This document shows, piece after piece, positions 25,497-34,078 of a DNA stretch of 64,000 bases; the stretch's first letter is position 1, and every line of letters begins with the position of its first letter. This stretch comes from Nonomuraea aurantiaca (GTDB lineage: Bacteria; Actinomycetota; Actinomycetes; Streptosporangiales; Streptosporangiaceae). The stretch spans positions 1,116,001 to 1,180,000 of the forward strand of contig NZ_JAIWNB010000001.1 in assembly GCF_020215705.1 (NCBI RefSeq), written 5' to 3'. Made by a program: the position numbers and the translations under genes. The notes under the pieces are model-generated. The model was given only the letters and a program-made list of their open reading frames with translations, did no database searches and was not told the DNA's origin.

Positions 25497-26509
25497 GAGG
25501 GCCGGCCCTGAGGGGGCTGCTCGCCGGAGCCGCGGGTGATCAGTTCGACCGGGACCTTGACCCGCCGTTGCTGGTCCGAGGGGTCCAGGAGCAGGTCCAC
25601 CGCGCTCCGGCCCAGCCGCGTCACCTCGTAGCGCACCACCGTCACCCCCGGGTTGAACACCTCCGCCAGCGCGAAGTCGTCGAACCCCACGAACGCCGGG
25701 CGTTCGGGCCGCTCGCGCAGTGCCTGGAGGATGCCGATCGCGGCCCGGTTGTTGGTGGCGAAGAACGCCGTCGGCGGGTCGGCCAGCGACAGCAGCCGCG
25801 TCACCTCCTCCCCGGCCCGCCACGGGTCGAACACCTCCCGCACCACCAGCGACTCGTCCACCGCCACTCCCGCCGCCCGCAGCGCCGCGCGGTAGCCGGA
25901 GGCGCGGTCGTGGACCGAGCTCAGCCCGTCATCGTCGGAGATGAGCCCGATGCGCCGGTGTCCGTGCCTCAGCAGGTGCTCCGTCGCCATCCGGCCGCCC
26001 CTGACGTCGTCCAGCAGCACCACGTCCGCCTGCTCCAGGCCATGTGGCACCCGGTCCACGAACACCGTGGTCAGGCCGCCGTGCTCGGCGAGCCAGCCGT
26101 GGTCGGCGGCCGACGGCACGATGATCAGCGAGTCGACCCCCCGGGCGTACATGGACTCCACGAGCATCCGCTCCCGCTCCGGCCGTTCCTCGTAGGAGCC
26201 GAAGATGACCAGCGCCTCGTGCTCGGCCGCCGCCGCTTCCACCGCCTTGGCCAGGCGGGAGTAGAACTCGTTGGAGATGTTCTCCATGACCAGGCCGAGC
26301 GTCAGCATGGTGGCCCGGCGGGCCAGCCGGCTGGCCGCCTCGTTGCGGCGGAAGCCGAGCGCGCTGATCGCCTCCTGCACCCGCTGCCGCAGTGGCGCGC
26401 TCACGTGCGGCTCCTGGTTGACCACCCGCGATACGGTCTTCAGGCTCACACCCGCGCGCCTGGCGACGTCGGCCATAGTCGGGTTGATGGCTCCCTTGTG
26501 GCCTGTCAT
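25493..26509 (-). CDS. LacI-family transcriptional regulator
   Basis: A 338-residue repressor. The N-terminal HTH is MADVARRAGVSLKTVSRVVNQEPHVS (from residue 12, read in pieces), with the hinge helix FRRNEAASRLARRAT. The periplasmic-binding-like effector domain follows, with typical LGLVMENISNEFYS and VGFDDFALAEVFNPGVTVV. Start is uncertain between 26509 and the ATG at 26476. It diverges from the PLP-lyase gene with only 11 bp between start codons if 26509 is used. Its likely target is the palindrome at 27687-27698 before the sugar ABC operon. Confidence 0.93.
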   Translation of the reverse strand: MTGHKGAINPTMADVARRAGVSLKTVSRVVNQEPHVSAPLRQRVQEAISALGFRRNEAASRLARRATMLTLGLVMENISNEFYSRLAKAVEAAAAEHEALVIFGSYEERPERERMLVESMYARGVDSLIIVPSAADHGWLAEHGGLTTVFVDRVPHGLEQADVVLLDDVRGGRMATEHLLRHGHRRIGLISDDDGLSSVHDRASGYRAALRAAGVAVDESLVVREVFDPWRAGEEVTRLLSLADPPTAFFATNNRAAIGILQALRERPERPAFVGFDDFALAEVFNPGVTVVRYEVTRLGRSAVDLLLDPSDQQRRVKVPVELITRGSGEQPPQGRPS

Positions 26510-26520
26510 ATGGTGCCCCC

Positions 26521-27684
26521 ATGGATGATGACTGGATCTGTGGACGGCTGGGCGAGGACGAGCCGTGGATGCTGGGCGCGGTCAACCCGCCGGTGTTCGA
26601 GAACTCCCTGTTCACCTTCGAGACGGCCGGCGAACTGGGTGAGGCGATCAGGAACGAGGACGAGCGCTACGTCTACTGGCGGGGCACCAACCCGACGGTC
26701 GACCTGGCGCAGCGCAAGCTCGCCGCGCTGGAGCGGGGGGAGCGGGCCAAGTGCTTCGCCTCTGGCATGGGCGCGATCGCCGCGACGATCTCCTCGCTGG
26801 TGAAGACCGGTGACCATGTGCTGGTGCTGGGCGCGGTCTATGGGCCCACCACCCAGTTCCTGCGTTACCTGGAGAAGTTCGGCGTCACGCATACGCACGT
26901 CGATGATCTTGAGGGCTGTGACAGCGCTATCACGGCGAGCACCCGCCTACTCTACTTCGAGTCTCCCTCCTACATGGCCTACGCCGTCGTGGACATCGCG
27001 GAGGTGACCGCGTGGGCGCGGGAGCGGGGGCTGGTGACGGTGATGGACAACACCTGGTCCACGCCGCTGTTCCAGAAGCCGCTGACGCTCGGGGTGGACC
27101 TGGTCGTGCACTCGCTGTCGAAGTACATCGGCGGCCACAGCGACCTGGTCGGCGGCGTGGTGATCGGACCGTCGCGGCTCATCAGGCCGCTGGCGCTGAC
27201 CGAGTACCAGCTCTACGGGGCGGCCATGTCGCCGCACGACGCGGCCAAGGTGATCAAGGGGCTGCGTACGCTGCCGGTACGGATGGCGGCGCACCAGGAG
27301 CGCGGGCTGGCGGTGGCCGGCTTCCTGGCGGATCATCCGGCGGTGCGGCGGGTCAACTATCCGGGGCTGCCCTCGCATCCCGGTCACGCGCAGGCACTTC
27401 GCCAGATGTCCGGCTTCTCCAGCCTGTTCAGCCTGGAACTGGACACCGACTCCCGGCCGGTGGTCGCAGCATTCATTGATTTGTTGCGATATTTCAGGAT
27501 CGGGGTGTCGTGGGGAGGCTTTGAGAGCCTGGTCAACGCGCCCGCGCTCTCGACCGAGGAGAGCGTGCGAGCGACCATGGGCATCCCGGTCGGGCTGGTC
27601 CGCCTGTCGGTCGGGCTGGAACCCGCCGATACGTTGATCAAGGACCTCGGTCTAGCGCTGGAGGGTGCCAGTCCCCTAGCGTGA
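26521..27684 (+). CDS. Cys/Met-metabolism PLP-dependent lyase (cystathionine beta-lyase-like)
   Basis: A 387-residue fold-type I enzyme. PLP lysine is K201 in VHSLSKYIGGHSD, cofactor Asp in TVMDNTWSTP, and the N-terminal YWRGTNPTVDLAQRKLAALE block and SGMGAIAATI are family signatures. It would cleave or exchange gamma/beta-substituted amino acids; by sequence style it is close to MetC-like beta-lyases. Its place between a LacI regulator and a sugar ABC importer is unusual and suggests a specific, not housekeeping, role. No clear ribosome-binding site; it may be leaderless. Confidence 0.88.
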   Translation: MDDDWICGRLGEDEPWMLGAVNPPVFENSLFTFETAGELGEAIRNEDERYVYWRGTNPTVDLAQRKLAALERGERAKCFASGMGAIAATISSLVKTGDHVLVLGAVYGPTTQFLRYLEKFGVTHTHVDDLEGCDSAITASTRLLYFESPSYMAYAVVDIAEVTAWARERGLVTVMDNTWSTPLFQKPLTLGVDLVVHSLSKYIGGHSDLVGGVVIGPSRLIRPLALTEYQLYGAAMSPHDAAKVIKGLRTLPVRMAAHQERGLAVAGFLADHPAVRRVNYPGLPSHPGHAQALRQMSGFSSLFSLELDTDSRPVVAAFIDLLRYFRIGVSWGGFESLVNAPALSTEESVRATMGIPVGLVRLSVGLEPADTLIKDLGLALEGASPLA

Positions 27685-27686
27685 TT

Positions 27687-27698
27687 GACAGCGCTGTC
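27687..27698. promoter_or_regulatory. LacI-type operator palindrome before the sugar ABC operon
   Basis: GACAGCGCTGTC is a perfect 12-bp palindrome with the central GCGC-type core common to LacI/GalR operators. It lies 21 bp before the binding-protein ATG, and TTGACA at 27685-27690 overlaps it. The LacI gene about 1.2 kb upstream is the obvious candidate to bind here. Confidence 0.6.
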
Positions 27699-27718
27699 TT
27701 TCCTCTCTGGAGGCTCAG

Positions 27719-28975
27719 ATGAGAACCCCCCTCCTTCCTGTTTTCGCCGCGGCAACACTGGTGCTCGCGGGCTGCGGCTCCGGGTCGTCGTCCTCGGGAG
27801 AGGTACGGCTGCGCATGATCGAGAGCCTGACCAGTCCCGAACGGACGAAGCTGATCAAGACCTTGATCGCGGACTTCGAGAAGGCGAACCCGAAGGTCAA
27901 GGTGGAGCTGATCTCGCCGCCGCTCGACAGCGCCGACCAGAAGATCACCCAGATCCTGCAGACGAAGAAGGGCTTGGACGTCCTGGAGGTCCGCGACCAC
28001 ACGGCCAAGTCCTTCTCCAACAACGGCTGGCTGGCCGTGCTGCCGACCACGGAATGGGCGGGCTGGTCGGACCTGACCGAGCTGGCCCAGAAGAAGGCGG
28101 TCGAGGTCGGCGGCAAGCCGTACCTCATCCCGTACGGCTTCTATGAGCGCACGCTGTTCTACCGGACCGACTGGGGCATGGCCCAGCCGCCCACGACCTG
28201 GCAGGAGCTCTACGAGGCCGGCAAGAAGATGACCTCGGGCGACAGGTTCGGCTACTCCTTCCGGGGTGGCAAGGGCGGCGCCGACTATGTGGTCCAGATG
28301 ATCAGCGCCTACAACGGCGAGGCCCTGAACCCCGAGAAATCCTTCTTCCTCAAGGACAAGCGGACGATCTTCTCGACCCCCGAGGCCGTCCAGGCCACGG
28401 ACCTGTTCGTGAAGATCTTCAAAGAGATCTCGCCGCCCGACTCGGTGTCGTGGGGCTACCCGGAGATGGTCCAGGGCTTCACCTCGGGCGTCACCGGCAT
28501 GCTCATCCAGGACCCCGAGGTGATCAAGACGGTCGAGGAGAGCTCGGTCAAGACCTGGTCCACGGCCCCGATCCCCAAGGGCCCGTCGGGCTACGCCTTC
28601 CAGCCGGTCGGCTACGCCGGCTGGGGCGCGACCTCCTTCAGCGCGCACCCCAAGGAGGCGGTCAAGCTGGTGCAGTTCCTGTCGGAGGCCAAGCAGAGCA
28701 TCGCCTTCGCCAAGGGCAACTCGCTCATCCCGATCTCCAAGCAGGCCCAGGGCGACCCGCAGTTCTCCCAGGGCGCCTGGAAGGCCTACCTCCAGGCGCA
28801 GCAGGACCCCAAGCAGGTGATCACGATCCGGCCGGTCGACTACCCGGGCTGGAGCCAGTTCCAGGTCGACTCCGACCGTGACGTGCAGGCGCTGCTCACC
28901 GGCAAGAAGACCACGGCCGAGGTGCTCAAGTCGTGGGACGCGTTCTGGACGGACCAGGCGAAGAAGGTCTCGTGA
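27719..28975 (+). CDS. ABC transporter sugar-binding lipoprotein
   Basis: A 418-residue extracellular solute-binding protein of family 1. The lipobox LVLAGC places the lipidated Cys at residue 19. A Gly/Ser-rich linker follows, then the two-lobe fold with MIESLTSPERTKLIKTLIADFEK at the start and GKPYLIPYGFYERTLFYR in the hinge region. The substrate is probably an oligosaccharide or sugar derivative. GGAGG lies 7 nt upstream of the ATG. The next gene starts within its stop (GTGA). No ATPase gene is in this operon, so a shared MsiK-like ATPase elsewhere is likely. Confidence 0.93.
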   Translation: MRTPLLPVFAAATLVLAGCGSGSSSSGEVRLRMIESLTSPERTKLIKTLIADFEKANPKVKVELISPPLDSADQKITQILQTKKGLDVLEVRDHTAKSFSNNGWLAVLPTTEWAGWSDLTELAQKKAVEVGGKPYLIPYGFYERTLFYRTDWGMAQPPTTWQELYEAGKKMTSGDRFGYSFRGGKGGADYVVQMISAYNGEALNPEKSFFLKDKRTIFSTPEAVQATDLFVKIFKEISPPDSVSWGYPEMVQGFTSGVTGMLIQDPEVIKTVEESSVKTWSTAPIPKGPSGYAFQPVGYAGWGATSFSAHPKEAVKLVQFLSEAKQSIAFAKGNSLIPISKQAQGDPQFSQGAWKAYLQAQQDPKQVITIRPVDYPGWSQFQVDSDRDVQALLTGKKTTAEVLKSWDAFWTDQAKKVS

Positions 28976-29874
28976 GCGTGGGATCCGCCAGGCCCGCGTT
29001 CACCACCCGCAAGGCCAGGTTCATCGCCCTGTGCCTGCTGCCCGGCGTGGTGTTCGTGGTGCTCTTCACGTACTACCCGGTGATCCGCGGCGCGATCATC
29101 GCCTTCCAGCAGTACAACCTGTTCGACCTGACCTCGACGCCGTTCGTGGGCCTGGAGAACTTCCGCGCGGTGCTGGCCGAGGACCGGTTCTGGACGGCGC
29201 TCCGCAACACCGGCACCTGGGTGGCCGTGTCGCTGTTCTTCCAGTTCTTCCTCGGCTTCGGGCTGGCGCTGCTGCTGCGGCGGCACTTCCGCGGCCGGGG
29301 GCTCTACCAGGCGTGGGTGTTCTTCCCCTGGGCGATGTCCGGGTTCCTGATCGGGCTGCTGTGGCGGTGGATGTTCAACGGGCAGTTCGGGGTGATCAAC
29401 GACCTGCTGCTCAGGAGCGGGATCATCGAGCACCGCATCGGCTTCCTCGCGACGCCCGGGTGGGCGATGACCTCGGTCATCGTCGCCAACGTCTGGTACG
29501 GCGTGACGTTCTTCGCCATCATGATCATGGCGGCCCTGCAGTCGGTGCCCCGCGAGCTCTACGAGGCGGCGGACGTGGACGGGGCGTCACGGCTCAGGCA
29601 GTTCTGGCACGTGACGCTGCCGCACATCCGGCCGACGCTGGCGCTGATCGTGCTGCTGCGCATCATCTGGATCCTGAACTTCCCCGACCTGATCTACTCG
29701 ATGACCGGCGGCGGACCCGCGGGGAGCACCGACATCATCACCACGTTCCTCATCCAGCAGGTGATCGGCGGCGACTACGGCCGGGGCGGCGCGGTCGGCA
29801 TGCTCGTGCTCGGCCTGCTGCTCGCCTTCAGCGTCTTCTACCTGAACGCCACCCGATTCGAGAAGGCCCGATGA
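28972..29874 (+). CDS. Sugar ABC transporter permease (MalF-like)
   Basis: A 300-residue permease with six helices. The EAA loop is ELYEAADVDGASRLRQFWHVTLPHIRPTL, read as two parts, in the normal cytoplasmic position. The N-terminus (ALCLLPGVVFVVLFTYYPVI) and FVGLENF are typical of MalF/UgpA-type subunits. The GTG start overlaps the binding-protein stop; a second GTG six bases later is possible. It overlaps the second permease as ATGA. Confidence 0.93.
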   Translation: MSVGSARPAFTTRKARFIALCLLPGVVFVVLFTYYPVIRGAIIAFQQYNLFDLTSTPFVGLENFRAVLAEDRFWTALRNTGTWVAVSLFFQFFLGFGLALLLRRHFRGRGLYQAWVFFPWAMSGFLIGLLWRWMFNGQFGVINDLLLRSGIIEHRIGFLATPGWAMTSVIVANVWYGVTFFAIMIMAALQSVPRELYEAADVDGASRLRQFWHVTLPHIRPTLALIVLLRIIWILNFPDLIYSMTGGGPAGSTDIITTFLIQQVIGGDYGRGGAVGMLVLGLLLAFSVFYLNATRFEKAR

Positions 29875-30686
29875 GACGCCTGGCCAAAGTGATCGTGCTC
29901 GGCGTCTGGCTGCTGATCACGCTCTTCCCCCTCTACTGGATCGTCGTCACCTCGCTCAAGCCCAAGGTCGAGATCTTTTCGATGCCGATCAAATACTGGC
30001 CGGGCAACGTGACGTTCGAGCACTACGCGGACCTGTTCTCCTTCGCCGACTTCGGCACCTACCTGCTCAACAGCCTGCTCGTCTCGCTGGTGGCGGCCGG
30101 GGCGGTGACCATGATCGGCGTGCTCGGCGGCTACACGCTGGCCCGCTTCAGCTTCCCCGGGCGGGGCGCGCTCATGCTGGCGTTCCTGGTCACCCAGATG
30201 CTCCCGCTGTTCATCGCGCTCGGCCCGCTCTACCTGCTGATGTCCGACCTCGACCTGCTCAACCGGCTGGCCGGGCTCATGCTCGTGTACATCGCCATGC
30301 TGGTGCCGTTCGCCACGATCATCATGCGCGGCTTCTACGAGCGCATCCCCGTGGCGCTCGAGGAAGCCGCGCAGGTCGACGGCGCCTCCCGGCTGGTCGC
30401 CATGGTCCGGGTGGTGATCCCGGTCATGCTGCCGGGCATCGCCGCGACGTTCATCTTCGCCTTCGTGCAGTGCTGGAACGAGTTGTTCCTGGCGATCACG
30501 TTCATCGACAGCGAGGACGCCAAGACCATCCCCGTCGCCATGAACTCCTTCATCACCCAGTACGACATCGACTGGGGCTCGATGGCCGCCGCCACCGTGG
30601 TCTCGGTGCTGCCGACGCTGGTGCTGTTCGCCGCGATCCGCCGCTACATCGTCGAAGGGCTCACGGCCGGCGCCGTCAAGGGGTGA
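29871..30686 (+). CDS. Sugar ABC transporter permease (MalG-like)
   Basis: A 271-residue permease with six helices. It shows the N-terminal LITLFPLYWIVVTSLKP, the LGGYTLARFSFPGR segment and the EAA motif EEAAQVDGASRLVAMVRVVIP, characteristic of MalG/UgpE-type subunits. It pairs with the upstream permease. Last gene of the operon, convergent with the LuxR regulator 6 bp away. Confidence 0.93.
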   Translation: MRRLAKVIVLGVWLLITLFPLYWIVVTSLKPKVEIFSMPIKYWPGNVTFEHYADLFSFADFGTYLLNSLLVSLVAAGAVTMIGVLGGYTLARFSFPGRGALMLAFLVTQMLPLFIALGPLYLLMSDLDLLNRLAGLMLVYIAMLVPFATIIMRGFYERIPVALEEAAQVDGASRLVAMVRVVIPVMLPGIAATFIFAFVQCWNELFLAITFIDSEDAKTIPVAMNSFITQYDIDWGSMAAATVVSVLPTLVLFAAIRRYIVEGLTAGAVKG

Positions 30687-30692
30687 CGGCCG

Positions 30693-31859
30693 TCAGCTGG
30701 TCAGCGCGGCCATGAGCTCGTCTCTGCCGCTGGCGCCGGTCTTGCGGAACACCGCCTTCAGGTGGTCGTTGACCGTGTGCACCGACAGGTCGAGGCGGCG
30801 GGCGATCTGCTTGGGGGCCGCTCCGTCGTACAGGCACTCCACGACGCACCGTTCGCGCGGCGTGATGCCGTACCAGTCGCAGAAGGACGGGAGCAGCAGC
30901 GGGCCGGTGGCCGCCTGGATGACGATGGCCACGTCACCGTCGCCGTCGGGGGAGAGGGGCTGGCCCTCGATCGCCGTCCAGCGGCCGAAGCTGGCCGCGG
31001 GCGCGCAGATCAGCGGCCGCCAGGAGCCCGGGTCGCGGGCGTACGTCCGCGTGTCGAGTGACAGGCCGATCATCGAGGTGTCGGCCAGCCAGCCGGGCAG
31101 GTCGCACCGGCCGGGCGTCCACATCTGCGCCAGCCACGCGCGGGCCTGCGGTGTGACCGAGTGGACGGCGTGGTCGGCGCCTATCACGATCAGGCCCGCG
31201 GGCAGTGCCGGGAACGACGGGGTCAGCGGCGCGACGGTCACATAGCGGCGCAGCGCGGACAGCAGCGCCGGGGCCAGCCGCACCGCTCTGTCCGCGTCCT
31301 CGGCGCCGAACGGCCGGCCGCCCTCCGAGCGGATCAGCCCGAGCAACCCCCACACGCCGTGGGAGTCGCGCAGCAGCAGCCGGAGCTCGCAGCCCGCACC
31401 GTGCGCCAGCAGCACCTCCCGCGTCAGCCGGTCGCCGTGCAGGTCGCACGGCCCCTCGCCGTGCTGCTTGCAGCGGCTGCCACCGCATCCCGCGCCCACC
31501 AGGCCCACCGGCACGGGCCGCCGGGCCAGCGCGGCCGGGCGGCACGGATCGTCGTCGAGGTAGCGGCTCATCGCGAGCGCGCGGATGAGCGCCGGCTCGT
31601 AGCGGTGCCAGAAGCTGAAGGACCCGAGTCCCAGTCCGGTCGCCGGGCTGGTGCCGACCAGCCGCAGCGCGTCATGACTCACCCACCGCGAGACGGCGCG
31701 CGAGATCGCCTCGCCCAGTTCGTCGGGGCTCGCGCCCTGCCCCATCGCCGCGTTGAGCTCGCGGAAGAGGCGATCCTCCGATGGAATCACGCCGATCACA
31801 TCAGCATGCCGGGAAGGCCCACCACAATCGCCCCGCAGGGTAGTCATTTGATCGCTCAT
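30693..31859 (-). CDS. LuxR-family transcriptional regulator
   Basis: A 388-residue regulator. The C-terminal LuxR HTH is clear: TPRERCVVECLYDGAAPKQIARRLDLSVHTVNDHLKAVFRKTGA, split here as recognition helix SVHTVNDHLKAV. The N-terminal region has a Cys/His-rich patch (GCGGSRCKQHGEGPC) and GAF/PAS-like features, so it may sense a ligand or metal. No clear RBS; the ATG at 31847 is an alternative. It diverges from the DUF485/ActP pair, which it may control. Confidence 0.85.
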   Translation of the reverse strand: MSDQMTTLRGDCGGPSRHADVIGVIPSEDRLFRELNAAMGQGASPDELGEAISRAVSRWVSHDALRLVGTSPATGLGLGSFSFWHRYEPALIRALAMSRYLDDDPCRPAALARRPVPVGLVGAGCGGSRCKQHGEGPCDLHGDRLTREVLLAHGAGCELRLLLRDSHGVWGLLGLIRSEGGRPFGAEDADRAVRLAPALLSALRRYVTVAPLTPSFPALPAGLIVIGADHAVHSVTPQARAWLAQMWTPGRCDLPGWLADTSMIGLSLDTRTYARDPGSWRPLICAPAASFGRWTAIEGQPLSPDGDGDVAIVIQAATGPLLLPSFCDWYGITPRERCVVECLYDGAAPKQIARRLDLSVHTVNDHLKAVFRKTGASGRDELMAALTS

Positions 31860-32102
31860 AGTAAGGGCGGCGTGGTTCGGGGTCTGGTACGCGCCGGCGG
31901 GGCAGCCGCGGCGGGCGGCACTGCTGCGGCGCAAGCGCGAGCTGTTGTGACCGTTCATCGTGCGGATGTGACCTTTCACCGCAATCCCCTCCCAACTAGG
32001 CGCTGAGCTGCGGCGGCTCGTCGAACAACGCGACTCAAGGCCTCCACGAAGGGTAGGTTTCGCTCCTATCTTGTGCGTGATCCGCATCACAGTGGAGGAC
32101 TC

Positions 32103-32432
32103 GTGACGACTGATAAACATGACGCATCCGTCTATGAAGAGATTCAGAGGAGCGCCGAATTCCAGGACCTGAAGCGGCGCTTCCGGCGGTGGACGTTCCC
32201 CATGACCGCGGCGTTCCTGGTGTGGTACCTGCTCTACGTGGTGCTGTCCGGGTGGGCGCGTGACTTCATGGGGATCAAGCTGTTCGGCAACATCAACGTG
32301 GCGCTCGTCTTCGGACTGCTCCAGTTCGTGTCGACGTTCGCGATCGCGTGGGCCTACTCCAGGCACGCCGAGAAGCATCTCGACCCCATCGCCGACAAGC
32401 TCCGCCACGAGGTCGAGGAGAAGATCCAGTGA
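32103..32432 (+). CDS. DUF485 membrane protein (symporter partner 2)
   Basis: A 109-residue YjcH-like DUF485 protein: EIQRSAEFQDLKRRFRRWTFPMTAAFLVWYLLYV, then a second helix VALVFGLLQFVSTFAIAWAY and a short charged tail. The GTG at 32103 follows GGAGG. In many bacteria this gene is coupled to actP, as here through GTGA overlap. Presumed accessory subunit of the symporter. Confidence 0.92.
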   Translation: MTTDKHDASVYEEIQRSAEFQDLKRRFRRWTFPMTAAFLVWYLLYVVLSGWARDFMGIKLFGNINVALVFGLLQFVSTFAIAWAYSRHAEKHLDPIADKLRHEVEEKIQ

Positions 32433-34039
32433 AGTCCGAGACCCTGGCCACCATTCTCTTCCTGACCTTCGTCGCGCTGACGCTGGTCATCACGTTCTGG
32501 GCCAGCAGGCAGACCAAGACGGCCGCCGACTACTACGCCGGCGGCCGGTCGTTCACCGGCGTGCAGAACGGTCTGGCGATCGGCGGCGACTACATGTCGG
32601 CCGCCTCCTTCCTCGGCATCGCCGGCATCATCGCCCTGTCCGGCTACGACGGGTTCCTCTACTCCATCGGCTTCCTGGTGGCGTGGCTGGTCGCGCTGCT
32701 GCTGGTCGCCGAGCTGATGCGTAACTCCGGCAAGTTCACCATGGCCGACGTGCTGGCCTTCCGGATGAGCCCGCGCCCGGTCAGGACCGCTGCGGGCGTG
32801 TCCACGATCACGGTGAGCATCTTCTACCTGCTGGCCCAGATGGTCGGCGCGGGCGCGCTGGTCGGCCTGCTGCTCGGCATCACCAGCCCCTCGGGCAAGG
32901 CGTGGACGATCGTCGGGGTGGGCGCCCTGATGATCGTGTATGTGGTGTTCGGCGGCATGAAGGGCACCACCTGGGTGCAGATCGTCAAGGCCGTGCTGCT
33001 GATGACCGGCGCCGCCCTGATCACGATCCTGGTCCTGGCGCACTACGGCTTCAACCTGTCGTCCCTGCTGGGCGACGCGGCGACGCAGAGCGGCAAGAAC
33101 GGCAACTTCCTCATCCCCGGCCTCAAGTACGGCACCGAGGCACAGGGCCTCGCGGGCAAGATCGACCTGATCAGCCTCGGTCTCGCCCTGGTCCTCGGCA
33201 CGGCCGGTCTGCCGCACATCCTGATCCGCTTCTACACCGTCCCGACCGCCAAGGACGCCCGCAAGTCGGTGCTCTGGGGCATCGGCATCATCGGCGTGTT
33301 CTACCTGCTCACCCTGGTCCTCGGCTTCGGCGCGGCGGCCCTGGTCGGCAGCAAGGCGATCGCCGCCTCGGACAAAGCGGGCAACACGGCCGCACCGCTG
33401 CTGGCCAAGGCCATCGGCGAGACGTTCCTCGGGTCGGCGGGCGGCACGATCCTGCTGGCGCTGATCGGCGCGGTGGCCTTCGCCACGATCCTGGCCGTGG
33501 TGGCCGGGCTCACGCTGGCCTCCTCCTCCAGTTTCTCGCACGACCTGTACGCGCACGTGTTCCGGCGCGGCAACGCCACCGAGCGCGAAGAGGTGCTGGT
33601 GGCCCGCGTCTCGGCGTTCGTGATCGGCGCGGTCGCCATCGGCCTCGGCATCCTGGCGCAGGGACAGAACGTCGCGTTCCTGGTGGCGCTGGCGTTCGCG
33701 GTGGCCGCCTCGGGCAACCTGCCGGCGATCCTCTACAGCCTGTTCTGGAAGAGGTTCAACACCGCGGGAGCGGTCAGCGCCATCTACGGCGGCCTGATCT
33801 CCGCCCTCCTGCTGGTCATCTTCTCGCCGGTGGTGTCCGGGTCGGAGACGGCCCTGTTCAAGACGGCGCACTTCAACTGGTTCCCGCTGAGCAACCCGGG
33901 CATCATCTCGATCCCGCTGGGCTTCCTGTTCGGCTACCTCGGCACGGTCCTGAGCAAGGAGTACAACGCGGCCAAGTACGCCGAGATCGAGGTCCGCTCG
34001 CTCACCGGTGTCGGCGCCGAGAAGGCCACCGAGCACTGA
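32429..34039 (+). CDS. actP: Cation/acetate symporter (ActP-like)
   Basis: A 536-residue SSS transporter for acetate and related monocarboxylates, with 13 helices. Signatures are GLAIGGDYMSAASFLGIAGIIA, GLPHILIRFYTVPTAKDARKSV and ALAFAVAASGNLPAILYSLFWKRFN, all typical of ActP. The GTG start overlaps the DUF485 stop. Terminated by the bidirectional hairpin at 34053-34078. It is paralogous to the module 1 symporter but closer to classical ActP. Confidence 0.93.
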   Translation: MKSETLATILFLTFVALTLVITFWASRQTKTAADYYAGGRSFTGVQNGLAIGGDYMSAASFLGIAGIIALSGYDGFLYSIGFLVAWLVALLLVAELMRNSGKFTMADVLAFRMSPRPVRTAAGVSTITVSIFYLLAQMVGAGALVGLLLGITSPSGKAWTIVGVGALMIVYVVFGGMKGTTWVQIVKAVLLMTGAALITILVLAHYGFNLSSLLGDAATQSGKNGNFLIPGLKYGTEAQGLAGKIDLISLGLALVLGTAGLPHILIRFYTVPTAKDARKSVLWGIGIIGVFYLLTLVLGFGAAALVGSKAIAASDKAGNTAAPLLAKAIGETFLGSAGGTILLALIGAVAFATILAVVAGLTLASSSSFSHDLYAHVFRRGNATEREEVLVARVSAFVIGAVAIGLGILAQGQNVAFLVALAFAVAASGNLPAILYSLFWKRFNTAGAVSAIYGGLISALLLVIFSPVVSGSETALFKTAHFNWFPLSNPGIISIPLGFLFGYLGTVLSKEYNAAKYAEIEVRSLTGVGAEKATEH

Positions 34040-34052
34040 CACGCACTGGTCG

Positions 34053-34078
34053 AAGGGCCCGGCTCAGGCCGGGCCCTT
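34053..34078. terminator. Bidirectional terminator between actP and APC permease
   Basis: AAGGGCCCGGC (34053-34063) and GCCGGGCCCTT (34068-34078) form a perfect 11-bp stem with a TCAG loop, with T-runs usable on both strands. The stop codon of the convergent permease gene falls in the loop. Confidence 0.85.
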
